From Dyadobacter sp. MSC1_007 (GTDB lineage Bacteria > Bacteroidota > Bacteroidia > Cytophagales > Spirosomataceae), in contig NZ_JAMOZL010000011.1 in NCBI RefSeq assembly GCF_023667495.1, positions 62,001-126,000 on the forward strand: a stretch of DNA of 64,000 nucleotides, given 5' to 3'. Below, one piece after another: positions 37,245-44,885 of the stretch (position 1 is its first letter; every line of letters starts with the position of its first letter). The position numbers and the translations under genes are program-made. The notes beneath the pieces were generated by a model, which was not told where the DNA came from, made no database searches, and saw only the letters and a list, made by a program, of their open reading frames with translations.

Positions 37245-37266
37245 ACCCACTAGCCAGATCAGGATA

Positions 37267-37617
37267 TTACATCGTCCCATCCTCCTTACTCCCCTTCCCC
37301 CTATTCTGCTTTACGATTCTTGCGTTTTCTTTCCTTTCTAAATACTCCTCATGAGCAAGTTTAGTCAGCGCATCAAGCTGCGCCATAAATAATACTGCAT
37401 CTTCTTTTGTTCGTATTACAGTCGATAGCGAATCTGGCATGGAGGGAGAACTCGGTTTTGGTTTTTGACCTGCCGATCTTTCCGCCATGCGCAAATAATA
37501 GTCCAGTTTTTCTTCAATTGACTTTTCCATAGCATTAAGATAACTAAAAAGTGTGTTTTCCCTTCCAAGAAAAGCACTTGTTAATTCATACGTGTTGCCG
37601 AGGTCGATTTTAACCAT
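37267..37617 (-). CDS. Hypothetical protein
   Basis: This 116-residue soluble, charged, helical protein starts MVKIDLGNTYELTSAFLG. It has a Pro/Ser linker near residue 55 and a basic C-terminus (RKENARIVKQNRGKGSKE). There is no recognised domain. It is convergent with the DoxX-like gene and is kept as a gene for its frame length, plausible composition and ATG start. Confidence 0.6.
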   Translation of the reverse strand: MVKIDLGNTYELTSAFLGRENTLFSYLNAMEKSIEEKLDYYLRMAERSAGQKPKPSSPSMPDSLSTVIRTKEDAVLFMAQLDALTKLAHEEYLERKENARIVKQNRGKGSKEDGTM

Positions 37618-37753
37618 GTAGTGCGTGTGGTGTCATTCGTAAACTTACTTTTATTTCTGACACCAAATTGCCTCGGAATAATCATAATTACCCTCCGGTT
37701 AATTAGCTTTGTTTACCGTTAAATTGAGTGTTTAACATGAAGACAAAAAGGCT

Positions 37754-38119
37754 ATGACGACAACACCCGAACACGACCAGCGAATCGCGAAAATGACCTT
37801 CTCATCGGTATATCCGCATTATGTTACAAAAGTCGAAAGTAAAGGCAGGACAAAAGAAGAATTGCATCAGGTAATAGAATGGCTAACCGGCTTCGACGAT
37901 AAAAAAGTGAACGAGCTGATTGACGAGAAGGTAACTTTTGAAACATTTTTTCAAAGAGCAAACCTGAATCCCAATGCAAACCTGATTACGGGCCTCATTT
38001 GCGGCTATCGCATCGAAAACATTGAAAATGAACTGACGAGGCAAGCAAGGTACCTGGACAAACTGGTGGACGAACTAGCGAAAGGCAGAAAAATGGAGAA
38101 GATCCTGAGGAAAGTTTAA
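37754..38119 (+). CDS. DUF2200 family protein
   Basis: This 121-residue cytoplasmic protein starts HDQRIAKMTFSSVYPHYVTKVESKGRTKEELHQVIEWLTGF and continues with the conserved ANLITGLICGYRIENIENELTRQARYLDKLVDELAKG. That layout is typical of DUF2200, whose function is unknown. The stop is one base before the next gene, so the two are probably co-transcribed. Confidence 0.92.
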   Translation: MTTTPEHDQRIAKMTFSSVYPHYVTKVESKGRTKEELHQVIEWLTGFDDKKVNELIDEKVTFETFFQRANLNPNANLITGLICGYRIENIENELTRQARYLDKLVDELAKGRKMEKILRKV

Positions 38120-38120
38120 C

Positions 38121-38669
38121 ATGGAAAATCAAATAAGATTCTTTCATGGCGGCGGATCCCAGGAGGATTATGACGCCGATAAAGAGCTCTTTGAGTCGCT
38201 GAAATTGCATTTGGGTCCAGGCTACTCCTTCCATTACCCGTTTCTTCCCGACGACGGGTCGCCAGACTTCGGACGACGAGAGCAAATTAAACAAGAGATT
38301 TCACAAAGTGCGGACGGCGTCGTTTTGGTTGCACATTCTCTTGGCGCGTCCATGCTGCTTGCCTGCCTTTCTGAATTTGACATTAACAAGGACATCGGTG
38401 GTATTTTCTTGTTGGCAACGCCTTTCTGGCAGGGCGACGAAGATTGGGTTACCCCGTTCAAATTGCGCGCCGATTTTGCGGGAAAGCTGGATAAGGCAAT
38501 TCCATTGTTTTTTTATCATTGCCGTGATGATGAGGAAGTGTCATTTTCGCATCTGGCGATATACGAGCAGCGACTCCCTTGGGCGACTTTTCGCGAAATA
38601 TCAGTCGGTGGGCACCAGTTTACTAATGGTCTTAAGATTGTAGCCGACGATATTCGTCTCACGCATTAG
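38121..38669 (+). CDS. Small alpha/beta hydrolase
   Basis: This 182-residue protein resembles RBBP9/YdeN-type small serine hydrolases. An N-terminal HGGGS is followed by the nucleophile elbow AHSLGAS near residue 72-78 (catalytic Ser in HSLG). The acid is in CRDDEEV near 133, and the His is in VGGHQF near 163. The substrate is unknown. It lies one base after the DUF2200 gene, and its last 11 bases overlap the 3' end of the convergent VOC gene. Confidence 0.85.
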   Translation: MENQIRFFHGGGSQEDYDADKELFESLKLHLGPGYSFHYPFLPDDGSPDFGRREQIKQEISQSADGVVLVAHSLGASMLLACLSEFDINKDIGGIFLLATPFWQGDEDWVTPFKLRADFAGKLDKAIPLFFYHCRDDEEVSFSHLAIYEQRLPWATFREISVGGHQFTNGLKIVADDIRLTH

Positions 38670-39039
38670 GTCGTCCAAAAAAGAGGCGGTAACCGTTGGG
38701 ATCTGTGACTGAAAACCCACGGATGTTATCTGTATTGTCTTGAAGAGGCTGGTTGAAATTTACACCTTTGGCACTAAACTCGGCAAACAATGCATCCGGC
38801 TCGGCAACACCGATATGCGCATCCCAGACCGCCCATTCATAGCGGGTATGATTCGGGAGGGGCTGCCCGCTCGATTTCAGCATAACGGAGACCTGGCCAC
38901 GGCCCAGCATGGCAAAATACGGATCCTCTCCCTCGGCAATATACAGCACCTTGAAGCCAAGTTTTTCCACGTAGAAATCCACTGATTCCCGCAGATCGGC
39001 CACGATGAAGAATGGGGAGATGAATGTAAGGTCGGACAT
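38659..39039 (-). CDS. VOC-family (glyoxalase/bleomycin resistance-like) protein
   Basis: This 126-residue single-domain protein starts FISPFFIVADLRESVDFYVEKLGFKVLYI and has DPYFAMLGRGQVSVMLKSS and a C-terminal FSVTDPNGYRLFFGRP. These are the beta-alpha-beta-beta-beta modules of the vicinal oxygen chelate fold. It is probably a metal-dependent dimer; the substrate is unknown. Confidence 0.9.
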   Translation of the reverse strand: MSDLTFISPFFIVADLRESVDFYVEKLGFKVLYIAEGEDPYFAMLGRGQVSVMLKSSGQPLPNHTRYEWAVWDAHIGVAEPDALFAEFSAKGVNFNQPLQDNTDNIRGFSVTDPNGYRLFFGRPNA

Positions 39040-39194
39040 GGTGACTATTTTAGGAGAAATATAAACAGATGCATACTGAATGGCAACAGGCTCTCCAAAA
39101 AGAACTTTAAGTCCGAGACGTAAAACAAGTCAATATATGGGCTGTTTACCACCTTCCTGAAAGATGTGAACCAGGGCCCTCTTCGTATTAGAGA

Positions 39195-39220
39195 AAACGC
39201 CCAATGAGTATCGGGCGTTT
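39195..39220 (-). terminator. Intrinsic terminator of the RibD-like gene
   Basis: AAACGCCC and GGGCGTTT pair around a 10-base loop, followed by TTTTC when read on the - strand, 12 bases past the stop of the dihydrofolate reductase-like gene. Confidence 0.75.
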
Positions 39221-39231
39221 AACAATCTGAA

Positions 39232-39801
39232 TTAACGCACAGAAACATAATGCAATGCAACTACGCCCGAGTTCATGGTTTTTGAGTCGACTAATTTCAG
39301 GTTACTCTTTGGTAAGCTACTGTCAAACAGGCTAATACCATCGCCCAGTATCACCGGATGTACGGTTAGTCTGAACTCGTCTATCAATCCCAGTCTCATT
39401 AAACTTTTAGAAAGTCCCGGGCTGCCGAAGATAACCAGGTCTTTGCCGGGTTGTTGTTTGAGCTTGTTGATCTCCTCCTCAACATTATCTTTGATCAACG
39501 TAGTGTTATTCCAGTCTGCACTTTCCAACGTCGTCGAGAATACTACTTTCGGGATGTCCTGTACCCATTGTGCATGTTGCCGCGAGTGCTCGCTGGCCGT
39601 TGGTTTGTCTAGTACGGTGGGCCAGTAACCTTCCATTAACTGGTAGGTGGTTTTGCCATACAGCGGAGAACCTACCGTTTTTACCAGTTCATCAGCATAT
39701 TGCTGCAATTCTTCGTCATAAGTCAAAAAGTCGAGGCCACCATTGATGTCTCCTGCAAAACCATCAAGGGACATGTGTGCGAATAATACCAGCTTTCTCA
39801 T
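39232..39801 (-). CDS. Dihydrofolate reductase/RibD C-terminal family protein
   Basis: This 189-residue protein starts MRKLVLFAHMSLDGFAGD and has YGKTTYQLMEGYWPT, VVFSTTLESADWNNTTLI and KDLVIFGSPGLSKSLMRLGLIDEFRLTVHPVILGDG, the nucleotide-binding layout of the RibD_C/DHFR-like family. It is probably an NADPH-dependent reductase, but not the housekeeping DHFR. It is divergent from the GlxA-like regulator, 146 bases away. Confidence 0.9.
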   Translation of the reverse strand: MRKLVLFAHMSLDGFAGDINGGLDFLTYDEELQQYADELVKTVGSPLYGKTTYQLMEGYWPTVLDKPTASEHSRQHAQWVQDIPKVVFSTTLESADWNNTTLIKDNVEEEINKLKQQPGKDLVIFGSPGLSKSLMRLGLIDEFRLTVHPVILGDGISLFDSSLPKSNLKLVDSKTMNSGVVALHYVSVR

Positions 39802-39947
39802 GTTGATTGCGTTTTATTTGTTTTCGTGATTTCTTTAATTTTAACCCTTCCGGGTGATACAAAGGTATATCCGCCATACAGCATTATTTATAGGGTTTAA
39901 GGACAACCGAAAGGGGGTATCTTGCCAAACAATTTGAATATTTTTCT

Positions 39948-40940
39948 ATGAAGCATATTTCGATTCTTATACCGCTCGGTCAAAGTAGTTTGGTCAATAT
40001 TGAAGGAAGTCTGCAGATATTGTCGGAAGTCAATGTAGTGCTTGCAGCAAAAGGTAAAGAACCTTTATTCAATATACAACTGGTAGGATTGGCGCAGCAG
40101 GTACCGCAACGAAACGGCTTATTCACCATCACGCCGGACGTGCTGATCAATGACGTGCAAAAAACCGATCTGATCATAATCCCCTCCATGCAGGGAGATC
40201 AGGCCAAAGCGCTTGAAATGAACAGAGAATTTGTCCCCTGGATCATTCAGCAGTACAGCCAGGGTGCGGAGGTAGCCAGCCTTTGTATCGGCGCCTTCCT
40301 TCTCGCGGCAACCGGCTTGCTCAACGGGAAACCTTGCACCACGCACTGGATGCTAGCGGATGAATTTAAAAGAACTTATCCCGAAGCCAGGATGATACCT
40401 TCGAAGATCATCTCCGACGAAGACGGCCTGTACACCAGCGGCGGTGCTTTCTCCTACCTGAACCTGCTGGTATACTTGATTGAAAAATACGCCGGCCGCG
40501 AAATGGCCATCAAAATCGCCAAGAGCTTTGTGATCGACATCGACAAACCAAGTCAGTCGCCGTTTATCATCTTCGAAGGACAAAAAGAGCACACCGATGA
40601 AGAAGTGAAGAATGCGCAGAACTTCATCGAGCAAAATTATCTTGAGAAAATCACCATCGATCAACTGGCCGACAAATTCGCGATCAGCAGCAGGAATTTC
40701 CAACGCCGCTTTCTGAAATTCACCAATAATACCGTGAATGAATATGTGCAAAGGGTGAAAGTGGAAGCCGCCAAAAGAAAGCTCGAGTCTGGCAGGATGA
40801 ATGTGACGGAAGTGATGTACGACGTGGGTTATACCGATACCAAGACATTCAGGGACGTGTTTAAAAAGATTACAGGACTAACGCCGGTTGATTACCGGAA
40901 TAAGTATAATAAGCAGGTGGAAGAGCCCGTCGGCCGGTAA
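39948..40940 (+). CDS. GlxA-family AraC-type regulator with DJ-1/PfpI domain
   Basis: This 330-residue protein has an N-terminal amidotransferase-like domain (residues about 4-190) with the nucleophile-elbow-like Cys in VASLCIGAFLLAATGLLNG and the downstream CTTHW. The AraC double helix-turn-helix is at about 218-320 (ITIDQLADKFAISSRNFQRRF; NVTEVMYDVGYTDTKTFRDVFKKITGLTPVDYR). Its stop codon falls inside the conserved block shared with the second XRE locus, so that block joined the gene exactly at its 3' end. Confidence 0.93.
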   Translation: MKHISILIPLGQSSLVNIEGSLQILSEVNVVLAAKGKEPLFNIQLVGLAQQVPQRNGLFTITPDVLINDVQKTDLIIIPSMQGDQAKALEMNREFVPWIIQQYSQGAEVASLCIGAFLLAATGLLNGKPCTTHWMLADEFKRTYPEARMIPSKIISDEDGLYTSGGAFSYLNLLVYLIEKYAGREMAIKIAKSFVIDIDKPSQSPFIIFEGQKEHTDEEVKNAQNFIEQNYLEKITIDQLADKFAISSRNFQRRFLKFTNNTVNEYVQRVKVEAAKRKLESGRMNVTEVMYDVGYTDTKTFRDVFKKITGLTPVDYRNKYNKQVEEPVGR

Positions 40941-41034
40941 CTTACATAGCAATGCCCTACGCGGGCCCGTAAAATATCCGGAAACTTCCCGGCAGATTTA
41001 CATAAATTGCCTTTTTAACAAAATACCTTTCCGT
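40936..41034 (+). promoter_or_regulatory. Conserved upstream block of XRE gene, copy 1
   Basis: It begins CGGTAACTTACATAGCAA and, from about 40978 to the start codon, is almost identical to the block before the second XRE gene. It contains an inverted repeat, CCGGAAA/TTCCCGG (40979-40993). It probably holds the promoter and an operator. Confidence 0.55.
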
Positions 41035-41460
41035 ATGGCACATACTACCTCCAACCCGAAGATCCACGAAGGCCGTAACTTAAAGCGATTTCGGGAAATG
41101 CTGGCGATCAAACAAGACCATCTTGCGTTCGAGCTCGGCGAAGACTGGAACCAGCAGAAAATCTCCCTACTAGAACAGAAGGAAAAGATCGATTCCGACA
41201 TTTTGGAGCAGGTTGCAGCTATTTTGAAGATTCCTGCTGAGGCTATTCGGAATTTTGATGAACAGCAAGCGATCAATATCATCTCAAATAATACTTTCGA
41301 CAATTGTTCTCAGCCAGCTTCGGTTTTCAACAATTCCACAATCCATCCAATCGACAAAATGGTTCAACTTCATGAGGAGAAGATTGCTTTGTACGAGCGT
41401 ATGTTGAAGGAGAAGGATGAGATGATGGGAAGGTTGGAGCGGTTGGTTGGGGGGAGGTAG
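41035..41460 (+). CDS. XRE-family helix-turn-helix protein, copy 1
   Basis: This 141-residue protein has the helix-turn-helix in residues about 12-70 (NLKRFREMLAIKQDHLAFELG; KISLLEQKEKID; ILKIPAEAIRNF). A variable stretch at 75-105 is followed by a coiled coil ending MLKEKDEMMGRLERL. ATG 41035 is chosen because the second copy is conserved from the same codon; the frame extends upstream but only through the regulatory block. The first 80 residues differ from the copy at 53888 by very few positions. It has no partner toxin. A half palindromic element follows 15 bases after the stop. Confidence 0.88.
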   Translation: MAHTTSNPKIHEGRNLKRFREMLAIKQDHLAFELGEDWNQQKISLLEQKEKIDSDILEQVAAILKIPAEAIRNFDEQQAINIISNNTFDNCSQPASVFNNSTIHPIDKMVQLHEEKIALYERMLKEKDEMMGRLERLVGGR

Positions 41461-41475
41461 GATAGCGGATCTTTA

Positions 41476-41546
41476 AGCTCCAAAGGAGCTCCCTGTTTGT
41501 AAAAAAAATCAATCATCGTAAATATTTGGCCCCAGCGGGGCCTCCT
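41476..41546. repeat. Palindromic repeat element, left half only (copy 3)
   Basis: It holds hairpin AGCTCC-AAA-GGAGCT (41476-41490), spacer CCTGTTTGTA, then hairpin GGCCCC-AGC-GGGGCC (41528-41542) and TCCTGTGAATTA. After this the sequence departs from the full copies at 54811 and 55366, so the right half is missing. Confidence 0.75.
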
Positions 41547-41590
41547 GTGAATTAGATGGCAATGATTTTTTTAGTAAATTACATTGCTGC

Positions 41591-41839
41591 ATGATAAAAT
41601 TGAGGGAAATGAGCACAGGCAACACAATGACACAGACTGAATTCATAAAGACCTTTGAGGCCTTCCCGGCCCGGGCGCGTTTGGCTATTGCAAAAAAAAT
41701 ACAGGATCGCATGATTGATCAGCTCTTTGAAGAACTCGACGCAGAGCTGCCTGATGTCGAAATGTCTACTCAAGAGATCCAGGATGAAATCAATGCGTAC
41801 CGGAATGAAAAAAAGCAAAAAGCTCAGCATCGTCCTTGA
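41591..41839 (+). CDS. Putative antitoxin of a PIN toxin pair
   Basis: This 82-residue acidic helical protein has a C-terminus (EMSTQEIQDEINAYRNEKKQ) typical of antitoxins that tuck under a PIN toxin. Alternative ATGs at 41609 and 41627 are possible starts. It overlaps the PIN gene by 35 bases, a common toxin-antitoxin arrangement. DNA binding is not evident from motifs. Confidence 0.72.
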   Translation: MIKLREMSTGNTMTQTEFIKTFEAFPARARLAIAKKIQDRMIDQLFEELDAELPDVEMSTQEIQDEINAYRNEKKQKAQHRP

Positions 41840-42233
41840 TGCCAATTGGTACGTATCTTCCTGCATCAGTCGAAAATCCCGCCGAACCCTTTATTATAAT
41901 ATCCTAAAAAATTCCGACTTGCAGGTATTCTATTCATCTACCTTGATGGATGAATTTAGTGACGTTATCGAACGCCCAAAATTTTCAAAATATATTACGC
42001 ACAAGCAGATAAACCGATTTAAGATCATCGCATTAAAGTTTTTAAAGAAAACCAACGACGGGATAGCACCTGAAATCGTTCGGGATGTGGATGATAATTA
42101 TTTGCTTGGGATATGTGCAAGCTGTAAGGCTGATTATCTGGTTACCGGAGACCAGGATTTACTGGTTTTAAGCGAATATCAACAGACTCAAATTGTAACA
42201 ATGGGACAGTTTATTCAGATGTTGGACGCTTGA
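41805..42233 (+). CDS. PIN-domain toxin, VapC-like (COG1569 type)
   Basis: The ATG at 41805 (MKKSKKLSIVLDANWYVSSCIS) gives 142 residues and places the first acidic residue (VLDAN) at the usual position; the longer frame upstream is the antitoxin in another phase. Further metal-site acids are Glu in LMDEFSDVI, Asp in VRDVDDNYLLG and Asp in VTGDQDLL. PIN toxins of this type are Mg-dependent ribonucleases. It is paired with the overlapping antitoxin. Confidence 0.88.
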   Translation: MKKSKKLSIVLDANWYVSSCISRKSRRTLYYNILKNSDLQVFYSSTLMDEFSDVIERPKFSKYITHKQINRFKIIALKFLKKTNDGIAPEIVRDVDDNYLLGICASCKADYLVTGDQDLLVLSEYQQTQIVTMGQFIQMLDA

Positions 42234-42389
42234 CTATCATCCGGTTAATATCACTCCACGCCCAAAACCGTCACAATCCAAACCTATCAACGCCCCCGAT
42301 TCAAAAACCGGAAAGTCGCAAAACCCTGACATCGCTGCTGGAACGGAAATTGATATGCCTCCCGCAATCATCAACGTTTATTTCATATC

Positions 42390-42815
42390 ATGAGAAAGAT
42401 AGCAACAGGTATCGCCGCATTGATGTTGATCGCAGGCGGTACGCTTTACGCACAAAGCACGACCAATCAGGCTACACCGAAACAGGAAGCAAACACGACA
42501 ACCCAGCAGGGTAGCTCTACTTCCGGAACGCAAAATAACAGCACTACCAACAACGCCATCAATCCCACCGGACAGCCTAACGATGGCTGGCGTAATACGA
42601 ATCCGGCGACTCAAAGCAGTACGCAGAACAATTCGGATACGGTGAACAACAGCACTACAAATAACGCCATCAATCCCACAGGCCAGCAGAATGGTAGTCC
42701 ATTCAGTACCAATCCGGCAACGCAAGGCAACAGCAACGCAGGAAAGTCCGATATATCGGACAACAAATCGAAGAAGAAACGGAAGGACAAAAAAGGCACT
42801 TCCGATCCGAATTGA
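42390..42815 (+). CDS. Secreted low-complexity Asn/Thr/Gln-rich protein
   Basis: This 141-residue protein has a signal peptide (ending TLYA-Q, about residue 21). The mature part is almost all Asn, Thr, Ser, Gln and Pro, with two copies of NNSTTNNAINPTGQ about 40 residues apart, and ends in a basic patch (KSKKKRKDKKG). There is no fold or enzyme motif. It is probably disordered and surface-related. A bidirectional terminator follows. Confidence 0.7.
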   Translation: MRKIATGIAALMLIAGGTLYAQSTTNQATPKQEANTTTQQGSSTSGTQNNSTTNNAINPTGQPNDGWRNTNPATQSSTQNNSDTVNNSTTNNAINPTGQQNGSPFSTNPATQGNSNAGKSDISDNKSKKKRKDKKGTSDPN

Positions 42816-42846
42816 TCCCAAAAAAATTAGTGAGAATAGCCGTTGA

Positions 42847-42877
42847 AAAGCCGTCTTCCAAATGGGAGAACGGCTTT
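42847..42877. terminator. Bidirectional intrinsic terminator at the end of the DUF4407 operon
   Basis: An AAAGCCGTCTTCC / GGGAGAACGGCTTT stem lies between the convergent stops at 42815 and 42894. It would end both the low-complexity gene and the six-gene - strand operon. Confidence 0.8.
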
Positions 42878-42893
42878 CAGTGGAGATGGAAGG

Positions 42894-44885
42894 TTACCAA
42901 AGTCGTAGTCCCAACTTAATACCGAACCTTGTCAAGGATGCTTCGACCCTTTCCTTAGACGCAGATAAATGAGAGACATTAGACTTATAAAGATTACCAA
43001 AGCCCGGTGCTCCGACGAGTTCAAGAAACGCTCCAAACTGTTTCTTTTGAATCTCAATGCCAAGCCCTCCATAAATAGATAGAACCGTCTTTTGAAGTTG
43101 GTCGACGCCATCAATAGTTACGACGCTGGAATAGTTCTGGTATTTATAGGTAAGCGGGACATTGATCTCCGGACCAAATTTAACGTATGGCCTTATCCTG
43201 GCTGGCTGTGTATTAGGCAAGTGGAGCTTAATACCGAGTGAACCATTAATCCCCTGAATAGTAAAATCCTCGCTAATAGACCCAAGCGCACCATTCGAAT
43301 AGTAATTCGTCTGGAAATACTGCACGCTCGCTACGAACTCTGCAATGTTTTTGTGATCAATGTAAGCGAGCTCAATACCTGCCGTTGCCATCCAGCCGGT
43401 GGGCATGTCTTTTGTTTTTTCACCAATTTTATATTGAGGCTTTACGCCATAGAAACCGCCGACGGCCTGTATTTTTAACCAGCTATTGGCCTTACAATTA
43501 TTTACCATCGCCAGTCCTTCCTCGATTTCGTGTTCCAGTGCCGACGCATTACACGTTTTGAGTGACTTGATTTGCTCAAATACTTCGCGCAACCGCTGAC
43601 AGTCATTCGCATTTGCGAGTTCCTGCATACGAACCCGGTATCCCACTATCAGGCTGTCATTTTTCGTGAAGCGTTCGATGGAGTCTTTTAAGCTTACATT
43701 TGCTCTCAATAGTGAGCTGGAATTTTCACACTTCTGAATGAAAGCTACCGCCTGGTTCCAGAGTAATTTCGACCTGTTCAAATTACAATTTGCCAGCTCT
43801 TTTCTGACCAATATTACGGTTTGCCTGAAACTATCCTCGCCCTGGCATTTTTGAGAGACAGGCGCCGACGCGGCAGGATACTTTGCGGAGTACTCTGCAA
43901 ATTCCTTTTCAATACAACCCTTCACCCCGGCACGGACTTCGACTGGCAAATCGTCAGTCCATGAAACAAGGGTTGAATATGCGCTGCGAACCGTCTCTGC
44001 ATTGGCAGGGCTTTGCTTGAGAATTATAATTTTCTGCCTTGTACTGCGAAATTCCCTCAGCCTGCTAATAAAGAAATCGGAACTTTGAATTGCCGAGCTG
44101 TTTGATTCTACCTGTTTGATCAGCAGATCAATATCACACATTTGAGCAATATCAGTAAGCGATGCATTACCATGAATATTTGCCTTCAAAAGCTTTATTT
44201 CATCTTCAATACCCGGAAGGTCCACATTCCTTATTTCCCGGTAGCTTTCCAGGACTTTAATTTTCTCCTCGTTGCTTCGCGAGCCGGAAGAAGTTAAATT
44301 TTTCTTTCCCCAGCTTGTAATCTCCTGAGTAGTCCTAAGGCCTTCGATATATTGCTCTTTTAAAATGTTATTCCGATTTCCGCCGAGGGATTTTGCATTA
44401 CTAAAATCCATTTTTGCACCAGCAGTATCGAGCTTACTCAACTTTTCACGCCCGCGGTGCGCAAATTCGAAGCCAGTAATGATCCTTTGCTGCGAGGACA
44501 GTTCTGTTAATTTCTCTTTATTAATCTGTTGAAGACATGCTTCAATTTTTTCTTCAAAGAAACGAAGCGTACCCATATCCTTGAATTTCCTATATTCTTT
44601 GAACTTGTCAAGTGCTTCGGCAAATTGGTCCCGCTTGAACAGCCGCTCGCCTTCGCCTGCAACTTCGACCAGTAACCGGGCCTGTCTGGAACGCAGCATA
44701 AAACTTGAATCCCTGGGATAGGCTTTATACAAGGTCAATGCGTCGTTGAATTTCCCCTGATCGAGCTTCTCTTCCGCAGCCATCCAAACCGCATACAGTT
44801 CTTTTTTTGGAAATTTCTCCTGTGCCCAAACTGGCCCGACGGCTGTAAATATCAATAACGCAAGGAGTAGAAGCTTTAATCGCAT
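42894..44885 (-). CDS. Predicted outer-membrane protein with N-terminal helical repeats and C-terminal barrel (DUF4407 operon)
   Basis: This 663-residue protein has a signal peptide ending near residue 21 (VWA-Q). Residues about 30-150 look like TPR-type helical repeats (GKFNDALTLYKAYPRD; RDQFAEALDKFKEYRK). The middle (150-460) is helical with regularly spaced cysteines, perhaps disulfide-bonded in the periplasm. From about 465 the sequence alternates as in a small barrel (FYGVKPQYKIGE; GWMATAGIELAYI; GSLGIKLHL; RIRPYVKFGPEINVPL) and ends in a Trp. It starts inside the preceding gene (10-base overlap) and is last in the operon. I infer an outer-membrane component. No named family is recognised. 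Confidence 0.75.
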   Translation of the reverse strand: MRLKLLLLALLIFTAVGPVWAQEKFPKKELYAVWMAAEEKLDQGKFNDALTLYKAYPRDSSFMLRSRQARLLVEVAGEGERLFKRDQFAEALDKFKEYRKFKDMGTLRFFEEKIEACLQQINKEKLTELSSQQRIITGFEFAHRGREKLSKLDTAGAKMDFSNAKSLGGNRNNILKEQYIEGLRTTQEITSWGKKNLTSSGSRSNEEKIKVLESYREIRNVDLPGIEDEIKLLKANIHGNASLTDIAQMCDIDLLIKQVESNSSAIQSSDFFISRLREFRSTRQKIIILKQSPANAETVRSAYSTLVSWTDDLPVEVRAGVKGCIEKEFAEYSAKYPAASAPVSQKCQGEDSFRQTVILVRKELANCNLNRSKLLWNQAVAFIQKCENSSSLLRANVSLKDSIERFTKNDSLIVGYRVRMQELANANDCQRLREVFEQIKSLKTCNASALEHEIEEGLAMVNNCKANSWLKIQAVGGFYGVKPQYKIGEKTKDMPTGWMATAGIELAYIDHKNIAEFVASVQYFQTNYYSNGALGSISEDFTIQGINGSLGIKLHLPNTQPARIRPYVKFGPEINVPLTYKYQNYSSVVTIDGVDQLQKTVLSIYGGLGIEIQKKQFGAFLELVGAPGFGNLYKSNVSHLSASKERVEASLTRFGIKLGLRLW

